The notes under the pieces are model-generated. The model was not told where the DNA came from and did no database searches. It saw nothing but the letters and a program-made list of their open reading frames with translations. This document shows positions 35,802-45,235 of a stretch of 64,000 nt of DNA, one piece after another. Position 1 is the first letter of the stretch. Each line of letters starts with the position of its first letter. The stretch is from Pedobacter sp. BMA (GTDB lineage: Bacteria; Bacteroidota; Bacteroidia; Sphingobacteriales; Sphingobacteriaceae), in assembly GCF_001027745.1 (NCBI RefSeq), contig NZ_LECU01000004.1, forward strand, positions 682,001 to 746,000, read 5' to 3'. The position numbers and the translations under genes are program-made.

Positions 35802-36191
35802 TTGAATACAATAAAAAAATCACTAATTATGAGCCTAGTTTCTGCACTGGTAGGCGGATTACAAATGGCTTTATTTTTACCAGATGGCATTTCATGCTTA
35901 GATGGAACCAGTTCACTATTTGATGGGATCTTATTTTTAATGCCAATTCAATTGGTCATTGTCTTTTGCTTAGGATTTATGAATAAAAAAATAACAGCCT
36001 ATTTGATCCCTGCATTTTTGCTGATATTTTGGCTGTTTATAAATAGACATGAATTTGTCGCCAGAAAAGCATGTTGGTCTACATTTTCAGATGCTGAAAT
36101 TTTAAAAGTAGTTCTGCTAAAATCTGCGATTACTTGTACGATATGCCTTTTGCCCTTATATTTTTTGCTAAAAAAATATATCATTCGTTAA
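35802..36191 (+). CDS. Small multi-TM membrane protein, unknown
   Basis: This product of up to 129 residues has about four hydrophobic segments (SLVSALVGGLQMALFL, ILFLMPIQLVIVFCLGF, LIPAFLLIFWLFI, SAITCTICLLPLYFLL). A TTG at 35802 gives a normal membrane-protein N-terminus (MNTIKKSLIM). An ATG at 35829 would shorten it by nine residues. The preceding two-TM gene is 14 bp upstream. No recognised family. It belongs to the accessory region between the tRNA operons. Confidence 0.5.
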   Translation: MNTIKKSLIMSLVSALVGGLQMALFLPDGISCLDGTSSLFDGILFLMPIQLVIVFCLGFMNKKITAYLIPAFLLIFWLFINRHEFVARKACWSTFSDAEILKVVLLKSAITCTICLLPLYFLLKKYIIR

Positions 36192-36264
36192 ATCTAAACA
36201 GAATAGACATTTAGGGTGTAGTCCTATCTTAATTAGGCGGCCATAAACATTAATGTAATAAACC

Positions 36265-37044
36265 TTACAGGTCTTTTTTCAATTTGTATGTCTCTCTGGT
36301 ACCGACCAGCTGATCTATAAAATTGCTTTTCAAAATATATTTATTGCTGTTTTTAGTGATTATTAAAGTCAAACTACGATCTTCTTTATCAGCAAAAACT
36401 ATTTTAGACGGTTGTGTTTTTACTCTTATCAGATCTTTCTTTACATTTTCCACATAACTATCAAGTTGAAAATTAGCTGATGCGTTATTGATATTTATTT
36501 TAATTGTTCCCCAACCTCGTGCATCTCCCGATTCCTCTTTCATTCTTAAAAAATGACCGGTATAACTTCCTGTAAATTGGTTACCGCTTGCTGGAAACTT
36601 ATGTTTATCAAAAGTCCATTTCTTAAGGAGTTTTTCATTTGACTTTAAGTACAAAATTTCATTGCTGCCGAGATCATCAATACTCACACTTACATCTGCA
36701 AATCTTAGGTTGATCGTATCGATGATCCTGTATTTTTCAACGTCTTCACTTTTTAAAGATCTTTCCAGGGAAAAGATATAGCGGTTATTTGTTCTTTCTT
36801 TATAAATACTGTATGAAATACTGTCAATCCCAGTTTTCTGTTCTCTGAAAGTTTCGACGCTATTTAGCTCATCGCCTGAAAAGAATTCCTTACCAATATA
36901 AACATCTTTCTGATTCGATATCTTATCTATGGCTGTATTGGTTTTAGGCACAGTATCAATGGCCCTTCGAGATGACTTGTTTTGTTTGCATGATACTAAT
37001 ACTGCAAAGATTAATAAGAGACTGTAAAGTATGGACTTCATCAT
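36265..37044 (-). CDS. Lipoprotein of unknown function
   Basis: The 259-residue product has a lipoprotein signal with lipobox VLVSC (Cys19) and then KQNKSSRR. The mature region is polar with many beta-strand-like stretches (SVSIDDLGSNEILYLKSNEK, NNASANFQLDSYVENVKK). I recognise no catalytic motif or named domain. The gene is on the opposite strand to its left neighbours, which fits a patchwork region. Confidence 0.65.
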   Translation of the reverse strand: MMKSILYSLLLIFAVLVSCKQNKSSRRAIDTVPKTNTAIDKISNQKDVYIGKEFFSGDELNSVETFREQKTGIDSISYSIYKERTNNRYIFSLERSLKSEDVEKYRIIDTINLRFADVSVSIDDLGSNEILYLKSNEKLLKKWTFDKHKFPASGNQFTGSYTGHFLRMKEESGDARGWGTIKININNASANFQLDSYVENVKKDLIRVKTQPSKIVFADKEDRSLTLIITKNSNKYILKSNFIDQLVGTRETYKLKKDL

Positions 37045-37355
37045 ATCGTTAATATATAATTTTTTTTAAATTATCGTAGTATGTATGCCTTTTGCCACTA
37101 GATTTTCCATCAGGAAATTGTTAAGTTCGATTAAAAAAGTCAATGGAAGCGAGGATCAGCCCACCAGCCGCAGTTTTTTAGTTACAAAAACCAGCTCCTT
37201 ACAAATTGCCAAAACCTATGCACAACGTCCAACTCAAAAACCATTAACAGAAATTTCTGAGACCACTCCCGAATTTCCGTATCTTAAGAAGATAATATTA
37301 GCATAGTTTATGCTCCTATTACATACACATAAAACCAACATTTCCATTTCCCCTG
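37045..37355. other. Intergenic stretch with one doubtful frame
   Basis: A 73-codon + frame (37085-37306) starting MPFATRFSIRKLLSSIKK is present, but it has no recognisable domain and no clear ribosome-binding site. Nothing else is seen. Confidence 0.35.
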
Positions 37356-37830
37356 GTGAAAACAATCATTACTTTGTGAACAGCTACGCTATTTTTTATC
37401 GGTAGTTTAAGTGCGTAGGCCCAGTCTTACTACCTGAATTCGGTTGATGAAGAAAAGCCCTTTAGCTTATATATTTACCACGGCCCTGATGGCAAATCGA
37501 TGCAATAGATGCATTGGAAGCCGAAAGAAAAAGTTACATCGAGGATTACAATTTTGATGGCTATGATGATTTCGCGTTTTCAATTCCGGACGCTGGAATG
37601 GGTGTTTATCGGGCGTTCAACATTTGGCTTTATACCACTAAGACCAGGCGATATAATGCACTTCTACCGTCTGAGGATAAAAGAAGTAAATGCAGTTGCC
37701 TTTGCGATGTTACACTCGGCAAAAAAATAAAATGATTATTACCTCTTGCCGTGGAGGTGCAAAATGGTGGCAGGATATTTACCGGGTTACAAAAGATAAC
37801 CGGCTTGTTGGGATCGTTCTAAAGAAATAA
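37356..37830 (+). pseudogene. Decayed secreted protein gene (XAC2610/FG-GAP-like)
   Basis: From the GTG at 37356 the frame reads MKTIITL-stop-TATLFFIGSLSA-stop-AQSYYLNSVDEEKPF and then SLYIYHGPDGKSMQ-stop. This is a signal peptide and N-terminus interrupted by TGA, TAG and TAG. After a frameshift it continues YIEDYNFDGYDDFAFSIPDA and TTKTRRYNAL. A second shift at an A-rich run near 37725 gives SCRGGAKWWQDIYRVTKDN and RLVGIVLKK-stop. The D-x-N-x-D-G-x-x-D calcium-type loop and the SCRGG C-terminus resemble XAC2610-like secreted proteins. At least three stops and two shifts make it a clear pseudogene. Confidence 0.75.
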
Positions 37831-37937
37831 GTCAATGATTGTCATGAGGGCTTGAAAAAACGATAGGTGATATTACATCACTGAAAGGTATTGCGGCTGT
37901 TTTAAAATAAGTCGTTGCTTGCGGAAAAGTAGGAGCA

Positions 37938-38465
37938 TCAGGCAGAATATTCGGTAACTAAACTTATTAACTCAGGAAATTTCATAATATAGGCCAAATC
38001 GTACGGCGTTTTTCTGGCGGCATTTATGGATCTTAAATCTGCATTATTTTCTAATAGCAGTTTGATAAATCCGTATTCTCCTTTAGCACTAAAAATAGCC
38101 GTCCATAAGGGAGAATTACCAAACTTATCTTTGACCTCTATATCTGCATTTTTTTGAAGAATTGCTTTCGCTAAATTTAAGTCATTTTTATAGACAGCGA
38201 TATAATGTAGTGCAACCATTCCCTTATTATCCTGGTTGTTAACATTAATGCCCTTTTCTATTAAGTAATGTGCGATTTCATCTCGTTTATTTTGAAGTGC
38301 TACTTGTAAAAGGGACATATCATTAACGTTCAAAACATTTATATTTGTTTCACTGATTTTTTCTTTTACAGCTTTCAAGTCGCCGTCTGTGACGATTTTA
38401 AAAAAACTTTCATTGAACTTTAGTTTGTATATTTTACTTCGATTAATCAAAGGCGTTCCTGACAA
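37938..38465 (-). CDS. Ankyrin-repeat protein
   Basis: This 175-residue protein has about four ankyrin repeats. Examples are MSLLQVALQNKRDEIAHYLI, KGMVALHYIAVYKNDLNLAK and FGNSPLWTAIFSAKGEYGFI, with a terminal KTPYDLAYIMKFPEL. There is no signal peptide, so it is probably cytosolic and mediates a protein contact. In bacteria, ankyrin proteins often sit beside toxins or effectors as immunity or partner proteins, but no partner is visible here. It ends the cargo of the tRNA-flanked island. Confidence 0.85.
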   Translation of the reverse strand: MSGTPLINRSKIYKLKFNESFFKIVTDGDLKAVKEKISETNINVLNVNDMSLLQVALQNKRDEIAHYLIEKGINVNNQDNKGMVALHYIAVYKNDLNLAKAILQKNADIEVKDKFGNSPLWTAIFSAKGEYGFIKLLLENNADLRSINAARKTPYDLAYIMKFPELISLVTEYSA

Positions 38466-38777
38466 TAATTATGATATTTCCATCATCTTAAAGATTTTTT
38501 AAAGATAAGATCACTTTCACAATTATCACATAAATCCATTTATGAAGGCCCTCACTTTTAGGAAAGTCTGCCTTTCCTTTGATCCTCTGCGTTTAATTCA
38601 ATTAGCAATTTCAGCACATTTCCAGTTAGCCTCAAAGTTTTAATATCATTGCTGAGCCCTAATAAAAGATTGAAGCTACAACAAAGTGTAATCTACTCAT
38701 TTACAATATAAAAATAGTATAAATTGACTTCTCTACTTTTGAGAGATATTTTTTTTTGAAAAAAAAAGCTTTCAGGC
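38466..38777. other. Intergenic stretch upstream of tRNA operon 2
   Basis: No full gene is visible. A short minus-strand open stretch around 38570-38690 reads NDIKTLRLTGNVLKLLIELN in part and looks protein-like. It has no start and may be the tail of a lost gene. Long A and T runs lie around 38750-38768. Confidence 0.35.
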
Positions 38778-38808
38778 TTTGCGAATATGAAAACTATTCC
38801 TACTTTTG
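38778..38808 (+). promoter_or_regulatory. Promoter of tRNA operon 2 (TTTG-N19-TACTTTTG)
   Basis: TTTG (38778-38781) and TACTTTTG (38801-38808) are 19 bp apart, the expected spacing for the Bacteroidota promoter. The sequence after the -7 box (CACTCC) resembles that of operon 1 (CATTCC), consistent with a duplicated promoter. Confidence 0.78.
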
Positions 38809-38844
38809 CACTCCTTCAAACGAAGAAAATTTGAAGATATAGAG

Positions 38845-38920
<76 letters not shown>

Positions 38921-38948
38921 AAGGAGTTGAAAGACACTCTGATTAAAA

Positions 38949-39020
38949 GGCCCGCTCGTCTACCGGTTAGGACGCCAGATTTTCATTCTGGAAATAGGGG
39001 TTCGATTCCCCTGCGGGCTA
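38949..39020 (+). tRNA. tRNA-Glu (TTC), copy 2
   Basis: The acceptor is GGCCCGC/GCGGGCT, the anticodon loop is TTTTCAT (TTC), and the T arm is AGGGG-TTCGATT-CCCCT. It lies 28 nt after tRNA-fMet. It differs from copy 1 in the D loop, one anticodon-side base and a compensated acceptor pair, so both copies appear functional. Confidence 0.96.
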
Positions 39021-39021
39021 C

Positions 39022-39054
39022 AAAAGCATCAATCCAAAAGATTGGTGCTTTTTT
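39022..39054 (+). terminator. Terminator of tRNA operon 2
   Basis: AAAGCATCAATC and GATTGGTGCTTT (39040-39051) pair with one G-T wobble around CAAAA, followed by T residues. It ends just before the convergent DinB gene. Confidence 0.88.
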
Positions 39055-39057
39055 GTT

Positions 39058-39579
39058 TTATAGTTTTTGAGCTTCAGATTTGACTACGGCAACCGTAACC
39101 ATTAATTGGCCAACATGTCGCATGGTATGTTCTGCTGCATGAAAAAGCAGACCAATTACAGTTGATGGTAAGCCTGCCCTACCTACGCCCCTGTACTCAG
39201 TAAGACCAGATTCATCTGTGTCTTTCAATTGTATCATCGCCTGATCAACCTGGACGTTAAACCGGGAAACCAGATCTTCAACTTTATACCCCTTTGCCCG
39301 ATCTTTGCCTTCCTCGTAAAGTTGTTCAAATTGAAAAGGGGATAAACCTTCTGCACGCGCATAAGTGAAAACCCGGTCCAGCACCCCACTTAAATGCTGA
39401 AGGTGAAATCCTGCAGAAGCCATCCCAGCTGGACGTATCCAGAGTAGTTCTTTCGGAAAGCCTTCCAAATATTCGTTTACTTCTTCTCTTGCCTGCAATA
39501 GTGCATGGGCTACAGGTTGTAACAAGGGCCTAACATCGGGCAACGGCCCACGCTGCCATACTTCTAATTTCTGCTCCAT
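39058..39579 (-). CDS. DinB family protein
   Basis: The roughly 173-residue all-helical protein shows the DinB/YfiT pattern. His residues that would bind a metal are in AGFHLQHLSGVLDRV (near 58-62) and LFHAAEHTMRHVGQLMV near residue 150. The family includes putative metal-dependent thiol S-transferases and damage-inducible proteins of unknown substrate. The ATG at 39579 is chosen; a TTG at 39585 is in frame. It is convergent with tRNA operon 2. Confidence 0.88.
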   Translation of the reverse strand: MEQKLEVWQRGPLPDVRPLLQPVAHALLQAREEVNEYLEGFPKELLWIRPAGMASAGFHLQHLSGVLDRVFTYARAEGLSPFQFEQLYEEGKDRAKGYKVEDLVSRFNVQVDQAMIQLKDTDESGLTEYRGVGRAGLPSTVIGLLFHAAEHTMRHVGQLMVTVAVVKSEAQKL

Positions 39580-39727
39580 TAGCAATAAATATAGTTAAAT
39601 ATTTTTTTCATTATATATGTAAAAAGTTACCTGGATCGCTCAACATCACAAACGCTTTAAATTATATTTGCTCTGCACACTAAAGTGGGCAACCTACAAC
39701 AACCAAACCAACTAACCCTATCCTTTT

Positions 39728-42220
39728 ATGATGAGAAAACTTTACGCTGTAATATTGCTGATCAGTGGTGTCCTGAGCATGCAACTACATGCTCAAAATC
39801 CAGCAGCAGTTAAAGCTACTGTCGCAACCAGTATTTCGAACTTCACCAAAGACTTCAAAAAATCTGAGGGCTATTTCAATTTTTACTATGATGAAAAAAC
39901 AGGGAAAATTTTCCTGGAAATTGATCAATTTGATAAAGATTTTCTGTATTTCAGCTCGTTAACTGATGGCGCCGGAAGAAATGCAGAACGCGGAGGCGCT
40001 GCTGCTGATGTTGCACGCTTTATCAAGGTAGGGCCAAAAGTGTTTCTACTGGAACCCAACCTGGCCTATCGTGCCGGGAACGGAAATGCCGATGAAATTA
40101 AAACAGTGGAAGGATCTTTTGCCAAGTCTGTGATCTGGGGATTTGCTCCTGTAGCAATAGAGGGAAATAAAACCCTTATAGACCTTACGCCTTTTATTAT
40201 TCGCGACAGCCAGAATATCGGAGCTACCATGGGCGCTCCTGCGTCTTCGGGTGGAGCAGCTGGCAGAGGGGCAGCAGCAGGTGGCGGAACTTACCGTGTT
40301 GACGAAAGCCGATCAGCTGTTTACATACCTAACACTAAAAACTTCCCCAAAAATAATGAGTTTGAGGCCATGCTAACTTTCACTGGTGGCGCCCCTAGTG
40401 GAAGAGGAACCCTGGCTCCGGATGCTAATGCCGTAACTGTACGCATGCATCAGTCGTTCGTAGAACTGCCCGATAAACATTTTAAGCAACGAAAATTTGA
40501 TCCACGATCAAGCTATCAATTATTTAGCTATACAGATTTTTCGGCCCTTATGTCCGAACCGTTGGTTAAACGATATACACGAAGACATCGTTTGGAGAAG
40601 AAAGACCCTAATGCTAAAATTAGCGAAGCGGTGAAACCCATTGTATATTATATTGATCGCGGCGCACCCGCAGCAATTAAAAAGGCACTAATAGAAGGCG
40701 GATCTTTCTGGAATGAAGCTTTTGAAGCTGCCGGATATAAAAATGCGTTTCAGGTAAAAGAGTTACCTGCTGACGCCGACCCCATGGATATACGCTACAA
40801 TGTAGTAAACTGGATTACCCGCGCGGGTAGCCCAAGGGCCTTTTCCTATGGATCATCTTATATAGATCCCAGAACAGGGGAAATCATCAAAGGTGTGGTA
40901 ACGCTAGGTTCCGACCGTCATCGTCAGGATTATTTAATTGCCGAGGGCTTACTACAGCCCTATACAGATGGAAAGCCTGTAAGTAAAGTGATGGAAGAAA
41001 TGGCATTAGCGAGGATTAGGCAGTTATCCGCACATGAGATCGGGCACACCCTGGGCTTAAACCATAATTTTGCAGCAAGTGTCAAAGACCGGGCATCTGT
41101 GATGGATTATCCTTTCCCGAGGATTAAACAAAAAGCAGACGGCAGTATCGATTTATCTGACGCATATGCAAAAGGGATTGGAAGCTGGGATAAACGAGCC
41201 ATCATGTGGGGGTACAGTGAATTTACCAAAGGCACGAACGAAGATGCAGCTCTTGATAAAATAATGGAAGAAACCTTGAAGCAGGGCTTTCAATATATCC
41301 CCGATATTGGAGGCTATACCCATCCATCGGCTAATCAATGGGAAGATGGTGAAAATCCAATCGCAGAACTTAATAGACTAATGAAAATCCGAAGACAGGT
41401 GCTGGATAATTTCTCTGAAAAAGCAATTGTAAAAGATGCTCCGATGGCCACCTTGGAAGAAGTCCTGGTCCCTATTTATTTACTTCACCGCTATGAAATT
41501 GAGGCTGTTGCAAAATCAATAGGTGGGTTATATTTCACACACGCAATAAAAAATGATGGGCAGGTTCCAACTAAGATGGTTGACCCAGCTCAGCAATGGA
41601 GTGCTTTTGATGCATTAATCTCAACGATTAGTCCGGATGCACTTGCTTTACCAGAAAGCCTGATTCAAAAAATACCTCCACGCCCGTCGGGTTATCCTGC
41701 ATCAGCAGAAATGTTTAGTGGCTATACTGGTCCAACATTCGATCCGATTGCAACAGCTGAAGCCGCAGCAAACGAAACCATTTCTTCGCTATTGAATCCG
41801 GAAAGGGCTTCCCGTTTGGTGGAATATAATGCAAGGGATGAAAAACAGCCTGGATTGCTCGCGGTTACAGATAAGCTGATCGAAAAAACCTGGAAAACCA
41901 GTCTGTTACCGGGATATAAAGGACAATTACAAATACTTGTAAATAACCTCACACTAAAATACCTGCTACAACTTGCTGCCAATACGCGTGCATCAGAAAG
42001 TGTCAGAGGCGAAGCGTTATTAGAAATCTCTGAACTTAAGAGCTGGATGATCGAAAAAGTGAGCGGCGCGGGATTAAAGCAAAAAGCAAATATTTTATAT
42101 GGCTTATCACAGATAAAAGAATTTGAAGAATCACCAGCTAAGTTTCAGCCAACCCCTGCCCAGGCAATGCCTCCAGGTGCCCCTATTGGTATGGGCAGTA
42201 TGGAATTCATGGAAAGATAA
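39728..42220 (+). CDS. Secreted zinc-dependent metalloprotease (DUF5117/DUF4953 type)
   Basis: This 830-residue protein begins with a signal peptide (VLSMQLHAQ). It has an N-terminal DUF5117-like part, then a metzincin zinc site HEIGHTLGLNH starting at His436 (HExxHxxGxxH), followed by a Met-turn-like region (SVMDYPFPRI). The C-terminal about 300 residues are helical. A Gly/Ala-rich stretch (SSGGAAGRGAAAGGG) sits near residues 175-190. It probably degrades proteins outside the cell or in the periplasm. It is a single gene with a hairpin after its stop. Confidence 0.92.
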   Translation: MMRKLYAVILLISGVLSMQLHAQNPAAVKATVATSISNFTKDFKKSEGYFNFYYDEKTGKIFLEIDQFDKDFLYFSSLTDGAGRNAERGGAAADVARFIKVGPKVFLLEPNLAYRAGNGNADEIKTVEGSFAKSVIWGFAPVAIEGNKTLIDLTPFIIRDSQNIGATMGAPASSGGAAGRGAAAGGGTYRVDESRSAVYIPNTKNFPKNNEFEAMLTFTGGAPSGRGTLAPDANAVTVRMHQSFVELPDKHFKQRKFDPRSSYQLFSYTDFSALMSEPLVKRYTRRHRLEKKDPNAKISEAVKPIVYYIDRGAPAAIKKALIEGGSFWNEAFEAAGYKNAFQVKELPADADPMDIRYNVVNWITRAGSPRAFSYGSSYIDPRTGEIIKGVVTLGSDRHRQDYLIAEGLLQPYTDGKPVSKVMEEMALARIRQLSAHEIGHTLGLNHNFAASVKDRASVMDYPFPRIKQKADGSIDLSDAYAKGIGSWDKRAIMWGYSEFTKGTNEDAALDKIMEETLKQGFQYIPDIGGYTHPSANQWEDGENPIAELNRLMKIRRQVLDNFSEKAIVKDAPMATLEEVLVPIYLLHRYEIEAVAKSIGGLYFTHAIKNDGQVPTKMVDPAQQWSAFDALISTISPDALALPESLIQKIPPRPSGYPASAEMFSGYTGPTFDPIATAEAAANETISSLLNPERASRLVEYNARDEKQPGLLAVTDKLIEKTWKTSLLPGYKGQLQILVNNLTLKYLLQLAANTRASESVRGEALLEISELKSWMIEKVSGAGLKQKANILYGLSQIKEFEESPAKFQPTPAQAMPPGAPIGMGSMEFMER

Positions 42221-42235
42221 ACATCAACAAATAAT

Positions 42236-42262
42236 AGCGTTATCCTTTTTCAGGATAACGCT
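42236..42262. terminator. Hairpin after the metzincin gene
   Basis: AGCGTTATCCT and AGGATAACGCT form a perfect 11-bp stem around TTTTC, starting 15 bp after the stop. It lacks a downstream T-tract, so termination would be weak or the hairpin may serve for RNA stability. Confidence 0.55.
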
Positions 42263-42376
42263 GTAGCAAAAAGGGAAATCCATATTCATCGACTCAAAGT
42301 ACCCATTCGTAGAGTCTTAACATTTTTTAAATATTTCTCAAAATATCTTCATCAAGTTTTTATTAACGATGAAAAA

Positions 42377-44302
42377 ATGAGGATATTTAAATTTCTACCA
42401 TCAATAATCTGTTTCTTATTAATATCTGCAAGTATGATTTCTTGTAAAAAAGATAGTGATGATGAGACAACCACTACAAGCACAACAACTTATGCTACAA
42501 TTGTAACCAATTCAAAAGATACAACCGTTACAAATGCAGTAACCATTGCTTATGCAAATAATATTGCAACTGTTACAAACCCATATGAGAGTAGCGGTGT
42601 AACCATTACCAATACCAACGGAATAGTAACCATAAACTCAACTACGGCGAGTACTGAAATCAATTATGTTATTTCGGGAAGTACCAACAGTGGTTCAGTA
42701 AAAATCTACAGCAGCTACAAGTTTGGGGTGGTATTAAACGGGGCCGACATGATTAGTGCAAACGGCCCTGCCATAAATATTCAATCCAGTAAAAAAGCTA
42801 CTTTCACCTTAGTGGGCGAAACCAATAACAGATTAATCGACGGATCGACTTACACAGCAAGCGGAACTGAAGACATGAAAGGTACGTTATTTAGTGAAGG
42901 TCAATTGGTATTTAAAGGCAGTGGACGTTTAATTGTAAGGGGTAATTACAAACATGCCATTGCCAGCGACGATTACGTGGATATACAAAGCGGAATCATT
43001 AGCATCACGGGTGCAGTTTCAGACGGTATCCATGCGAATGATTATTTTTCAATGGAAGGCGGTTCACTGGATATTACCTCTTCCGGCGACGGAATTGAAG
43101 TAGAGGAAGGGTACATCCAAACCACTGGAGGGACAATTACCATAGCGAGTGTAGATGATGGACTATCCACAACTTACAGCGGAACTGAGAGCACTATAGA
43201 TCCGTCTGTTTACATCAGTGGGGGAATCATTACCATAACCAATACGGGTTCGGAAGCTGTAGGGATCAAAAGCGAAGGTGCCACAATCATTAACAGCAGT
43301 GATGCTGTTAAAGTTGCGGTATCCGGTAGTGCGGCAAAAGGGTTTAAGAGTGGAAAAGATTTCACTGTAACGAACGCAGCTTTAACCATAACAACATCAG
43401 GTGGTGCATTCTACGACAGCACGGATAAAGAGATTGAGTCAGCATCGGGCATTAAAGTAGACGGCAATTTCTTGATGCAGAAAGGAACAATAACTATTGC
43501 CGGTACTGGTACCGGAGGAAAAGGTATAAATGCGGATGGTACTTTAACCATTAATGATGGTACGGTGAACATCACCACATCAGGAGCAACCTATACTTAT
43601 GGTTCTGATGATACATCTGCAAAAGGAATAAAGAGTGATGGAAACCTGACAATAAACGGAGGAACAATTTCAGTTAAAACATCAGGTACAGGTGCAGAAG
43701 GAATTGAAAGCAAGGCCATATTAACCATTAACAGTGGAACAGTTGAGTGTGTAACCTATGATGACGCGTTTAATGCAACCAATCAGGTAGTGATTAACGG
43801 AGGAAATGTTTATGCTTATAGCACACTTAATGATGGAATAGATTCGAATGGAACCATTAACATTACGGGTGGTACAATCGTATCTTCAGGTTATATCTCT
43901 CCTGAAGAAGGATTTGACTGCGACAATAATCAGTTTAAAATTACCGGGGGTACGTTAATTGGCGTAGGGGGAGCAAGCAGTAGCCCGACTACAAGCGTAA
44001 GCACACAGAACTCAGTACTATTCACCAGTGCAGCAACAGTTAACCAGTTGATACACATCGAATCGTCTACTGGTACAAATATATTCACATTCGTTGTACC
44101 AAGAGCTTATTCAAAAATGGTGATGTTATTTAGCATGCCTGGATTAGCTTCAAACACAACGTTTAATATTTATACTGGCGGAACCGTAACAGGAGGAACC
44201 TATTTCCACGGTTTATACCAGGGAGATACCTATACTAAAGCCAGCACGACTGCTGCAGCGAGTTTTACAACAAGTGGATTATTAACTTCAGTTACAAAAT
44301 AA
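42377..44302 (+). CDS. Carbohydrate-binding beta-helix lipoprotein (Cthe_2159-like)
   Basis: The 641-residue product has a lipoprotein signal (lipobox MISC, Cys23), a Thr/Ser-rich stretch, and then many short beta-helix rungs such as YVDIQSGIISITGAVSDGIH, SLDITSSGDGIEVEEGYIQ and LTINDGTVNITTSGATYTYG. The repeated asx/gly turns and SDGI(H/K) words match the Cthe_2159 family, a right-handed beta-helix that binds acidic sugars such as polygalacturonate with calcium. A role in surface carbohydrate binding or adhesion is inferred. A strong terminator follows the gene. Confidence 0.85.
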   Translation: MRIFKFLPSIICFLLISASMISCKKDSDDETTTTSTTTYATIVTNSKDTTVTNAVTIAYANNIATVTNPYESSGVTITNTNGIVTINSTTASTEINYVISGSTNSGSVKIYSSYKFGVVLNGADMISANGPAINIQSSKKATFTLVGETNNRLIDGSTYTASGTEDMKGTLFSEGQLVFKGSGRLIVRGNYKHAIASDDYVDIQSGIISITGAVSDGIHANDYFSMEGGSLDITSSGDGIEVEEGYIQTTGGTITIASVDDGLSTTYSGTESTIDPSVYISGGIITITNTGSEAVGIKSEGATIINSSDAVKVAVSGSAAKGFKSGKDFTVTNAALTITTSGGAFYDSTDKEIESASGIKVDGNFLMQKGTITIAGTGTGGKGINADGTLTINDGTVNITTSGATYTYGSDDTSAKGIKSDGNLTINGGTISVKTSGTGAEGIESKAILTINSGTVECVTYDDAFNATNQVVINGGNVYAYSTLNDGIDSNGTINITGGTIVSSGYISPEEGFDCDNNQFKITGGTLIGVGGASSSPTTSVSTQNSVLFTSAATVNQLIHIESSTGTNIFTFVVPRAYSKMVMLFSMPGLASNTTFNIYTGGTVTGGTYFHGLYQGDTYTKASTTAAASFTTSGLLTSVTK

Positions 44303-44326
44303 GGTTTTTTGAGAGCGAACCTTTTT

Positions 44327-44360
44327 AGCATCAATTAGAAATAATTGATGCTTTTTTTTT
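44327..44360 (+). terminator. Terminator with GAAA tetraloop after the beta-helix lipoprotein gene
   Basis: AGCATCAATTA (44327-44337) and TAATTGATGCT (44342-44352) form a perfect 11-bp stem with a GAAA loop, followed by nine T. Its T-tract overlaps the stop region of the convergent AraC gene. Confidence 0.93.
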
Positions 44361-45156
44361 ATAATTTTGATGGCGCAATTCCGTAAGCCTTCTTAAAAGC
44401 AAAAGAGAAATGTGAAAGATCTTTAAATCCAACTTCGAGATAAACTTCAGTAGATTTCCAACCTTTTTCTTTGATCAGGTAGTACGCGTCCTCCAGGCGC
44501 TTCTGCTGTATCCAGCGGTTTGGCGCGACATTAAATATCCTGTTGAAATCTCTTTTAAAAGTTGCCAGACTTCGCCCTGTGAGATATGCAAAACGACCGA
44601 TATCTACGCTAAACTTATAGTGTTTATTCATATAAGCTTCAAGATCAATTTTACCCGGCTCAGAAAAATCAAAGAGTATATTGCTCAACCCAGGATTAAT
44701 TTGCAATAAAATCATCGCCGCTTCCCTAACTTTTAAGTTCGTGAGCATACTGTTAAACTCATTATTGTTTTCCAGGTAAGGTGATATCGAATCAAAATAG
44801 TTCTGAAACAGCCTATTAGGTTCAAACAATATTGCTGTAGGAGTCTTAACCTGTTGCTGTGCAACAAGATTATATTCTTCACTAATGCTGCGTAAGGTTT
44901 CCTGATCCAGAACAATTGTAATAGATTTATACACACCATCTTTTGGTGGAAATTTAGTATACTTCGTCAGTTGATTTCTTCTGAAGAATCTAAAGTCCCC
45001 AGAATTAAAAATATACTTTTCCTCGCCAATTTGGTTTTCTGATGTACCGGAAATCAAATATCCAAAAACATGGTCGGCAATAAACTGTTCACCTTCACTG
45101 CTTTTGTGCGAGTAGCAGCTGTATAAAATATTAGGACGTTTAAGTTCGCTTGGCAT
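44359..45156 (-). CDS. AraC family transcriptional regulator
   Basis: The 265-residue protein has an N-terminal sensor part with a cupin-like look (YIFNSGDFRFFRRNQLTKYT). Its C-terminal double HTH reads FAYLTGRSLATFKRDFNRIF then WIQQKRLEDAYYLI and VGFKDLSHFSFAFKKAYGIA, the classic AraC/XylS signature. It probably controls the neighbouring SDR gene transcribed in the same direction 79 bp upstream, though the target is inferred only from position. Confidence 0.92.
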   Translation of the reverse strand: MPSELKRPNILYSCYSHKSSEGEQFIADHVFGYLISGTSENQIGEEKYIFNSGDFRFFRRNQLTKYTKFPPKDGVYKSITIVLDQETLRSISEEYNLVAQQQVKTPTAILFEPNRLFQNYFDSISPYLENNNEFNSMLTNLKVREAAMILLQINPGLSNILFDFSEPGKIDLEAYMNKHYKFSVDIGRFAYLTGRSLATFKRDFNRIFNVAPNRWIQQKRLEDAYYLIKEKGWKSTEVYLEVGFKDLSHFSFAFKKAYGIAPSKL

Positions 45157-45235
45157 GCTATCAAAATTATGAAATAAGCGGGTTATTTGAAATTGTTATG
45201 CTGAGATCATCCGGTTGAAGATGCCCTCATGATAA

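Noticed and set aside
37356..37520. Stop-codon reassignment explaining the in-frame TGA and TAG
   Set aside because: The same stretch also has frameshifts, and all neighbouring genes use normal stops, so decay is simpler.
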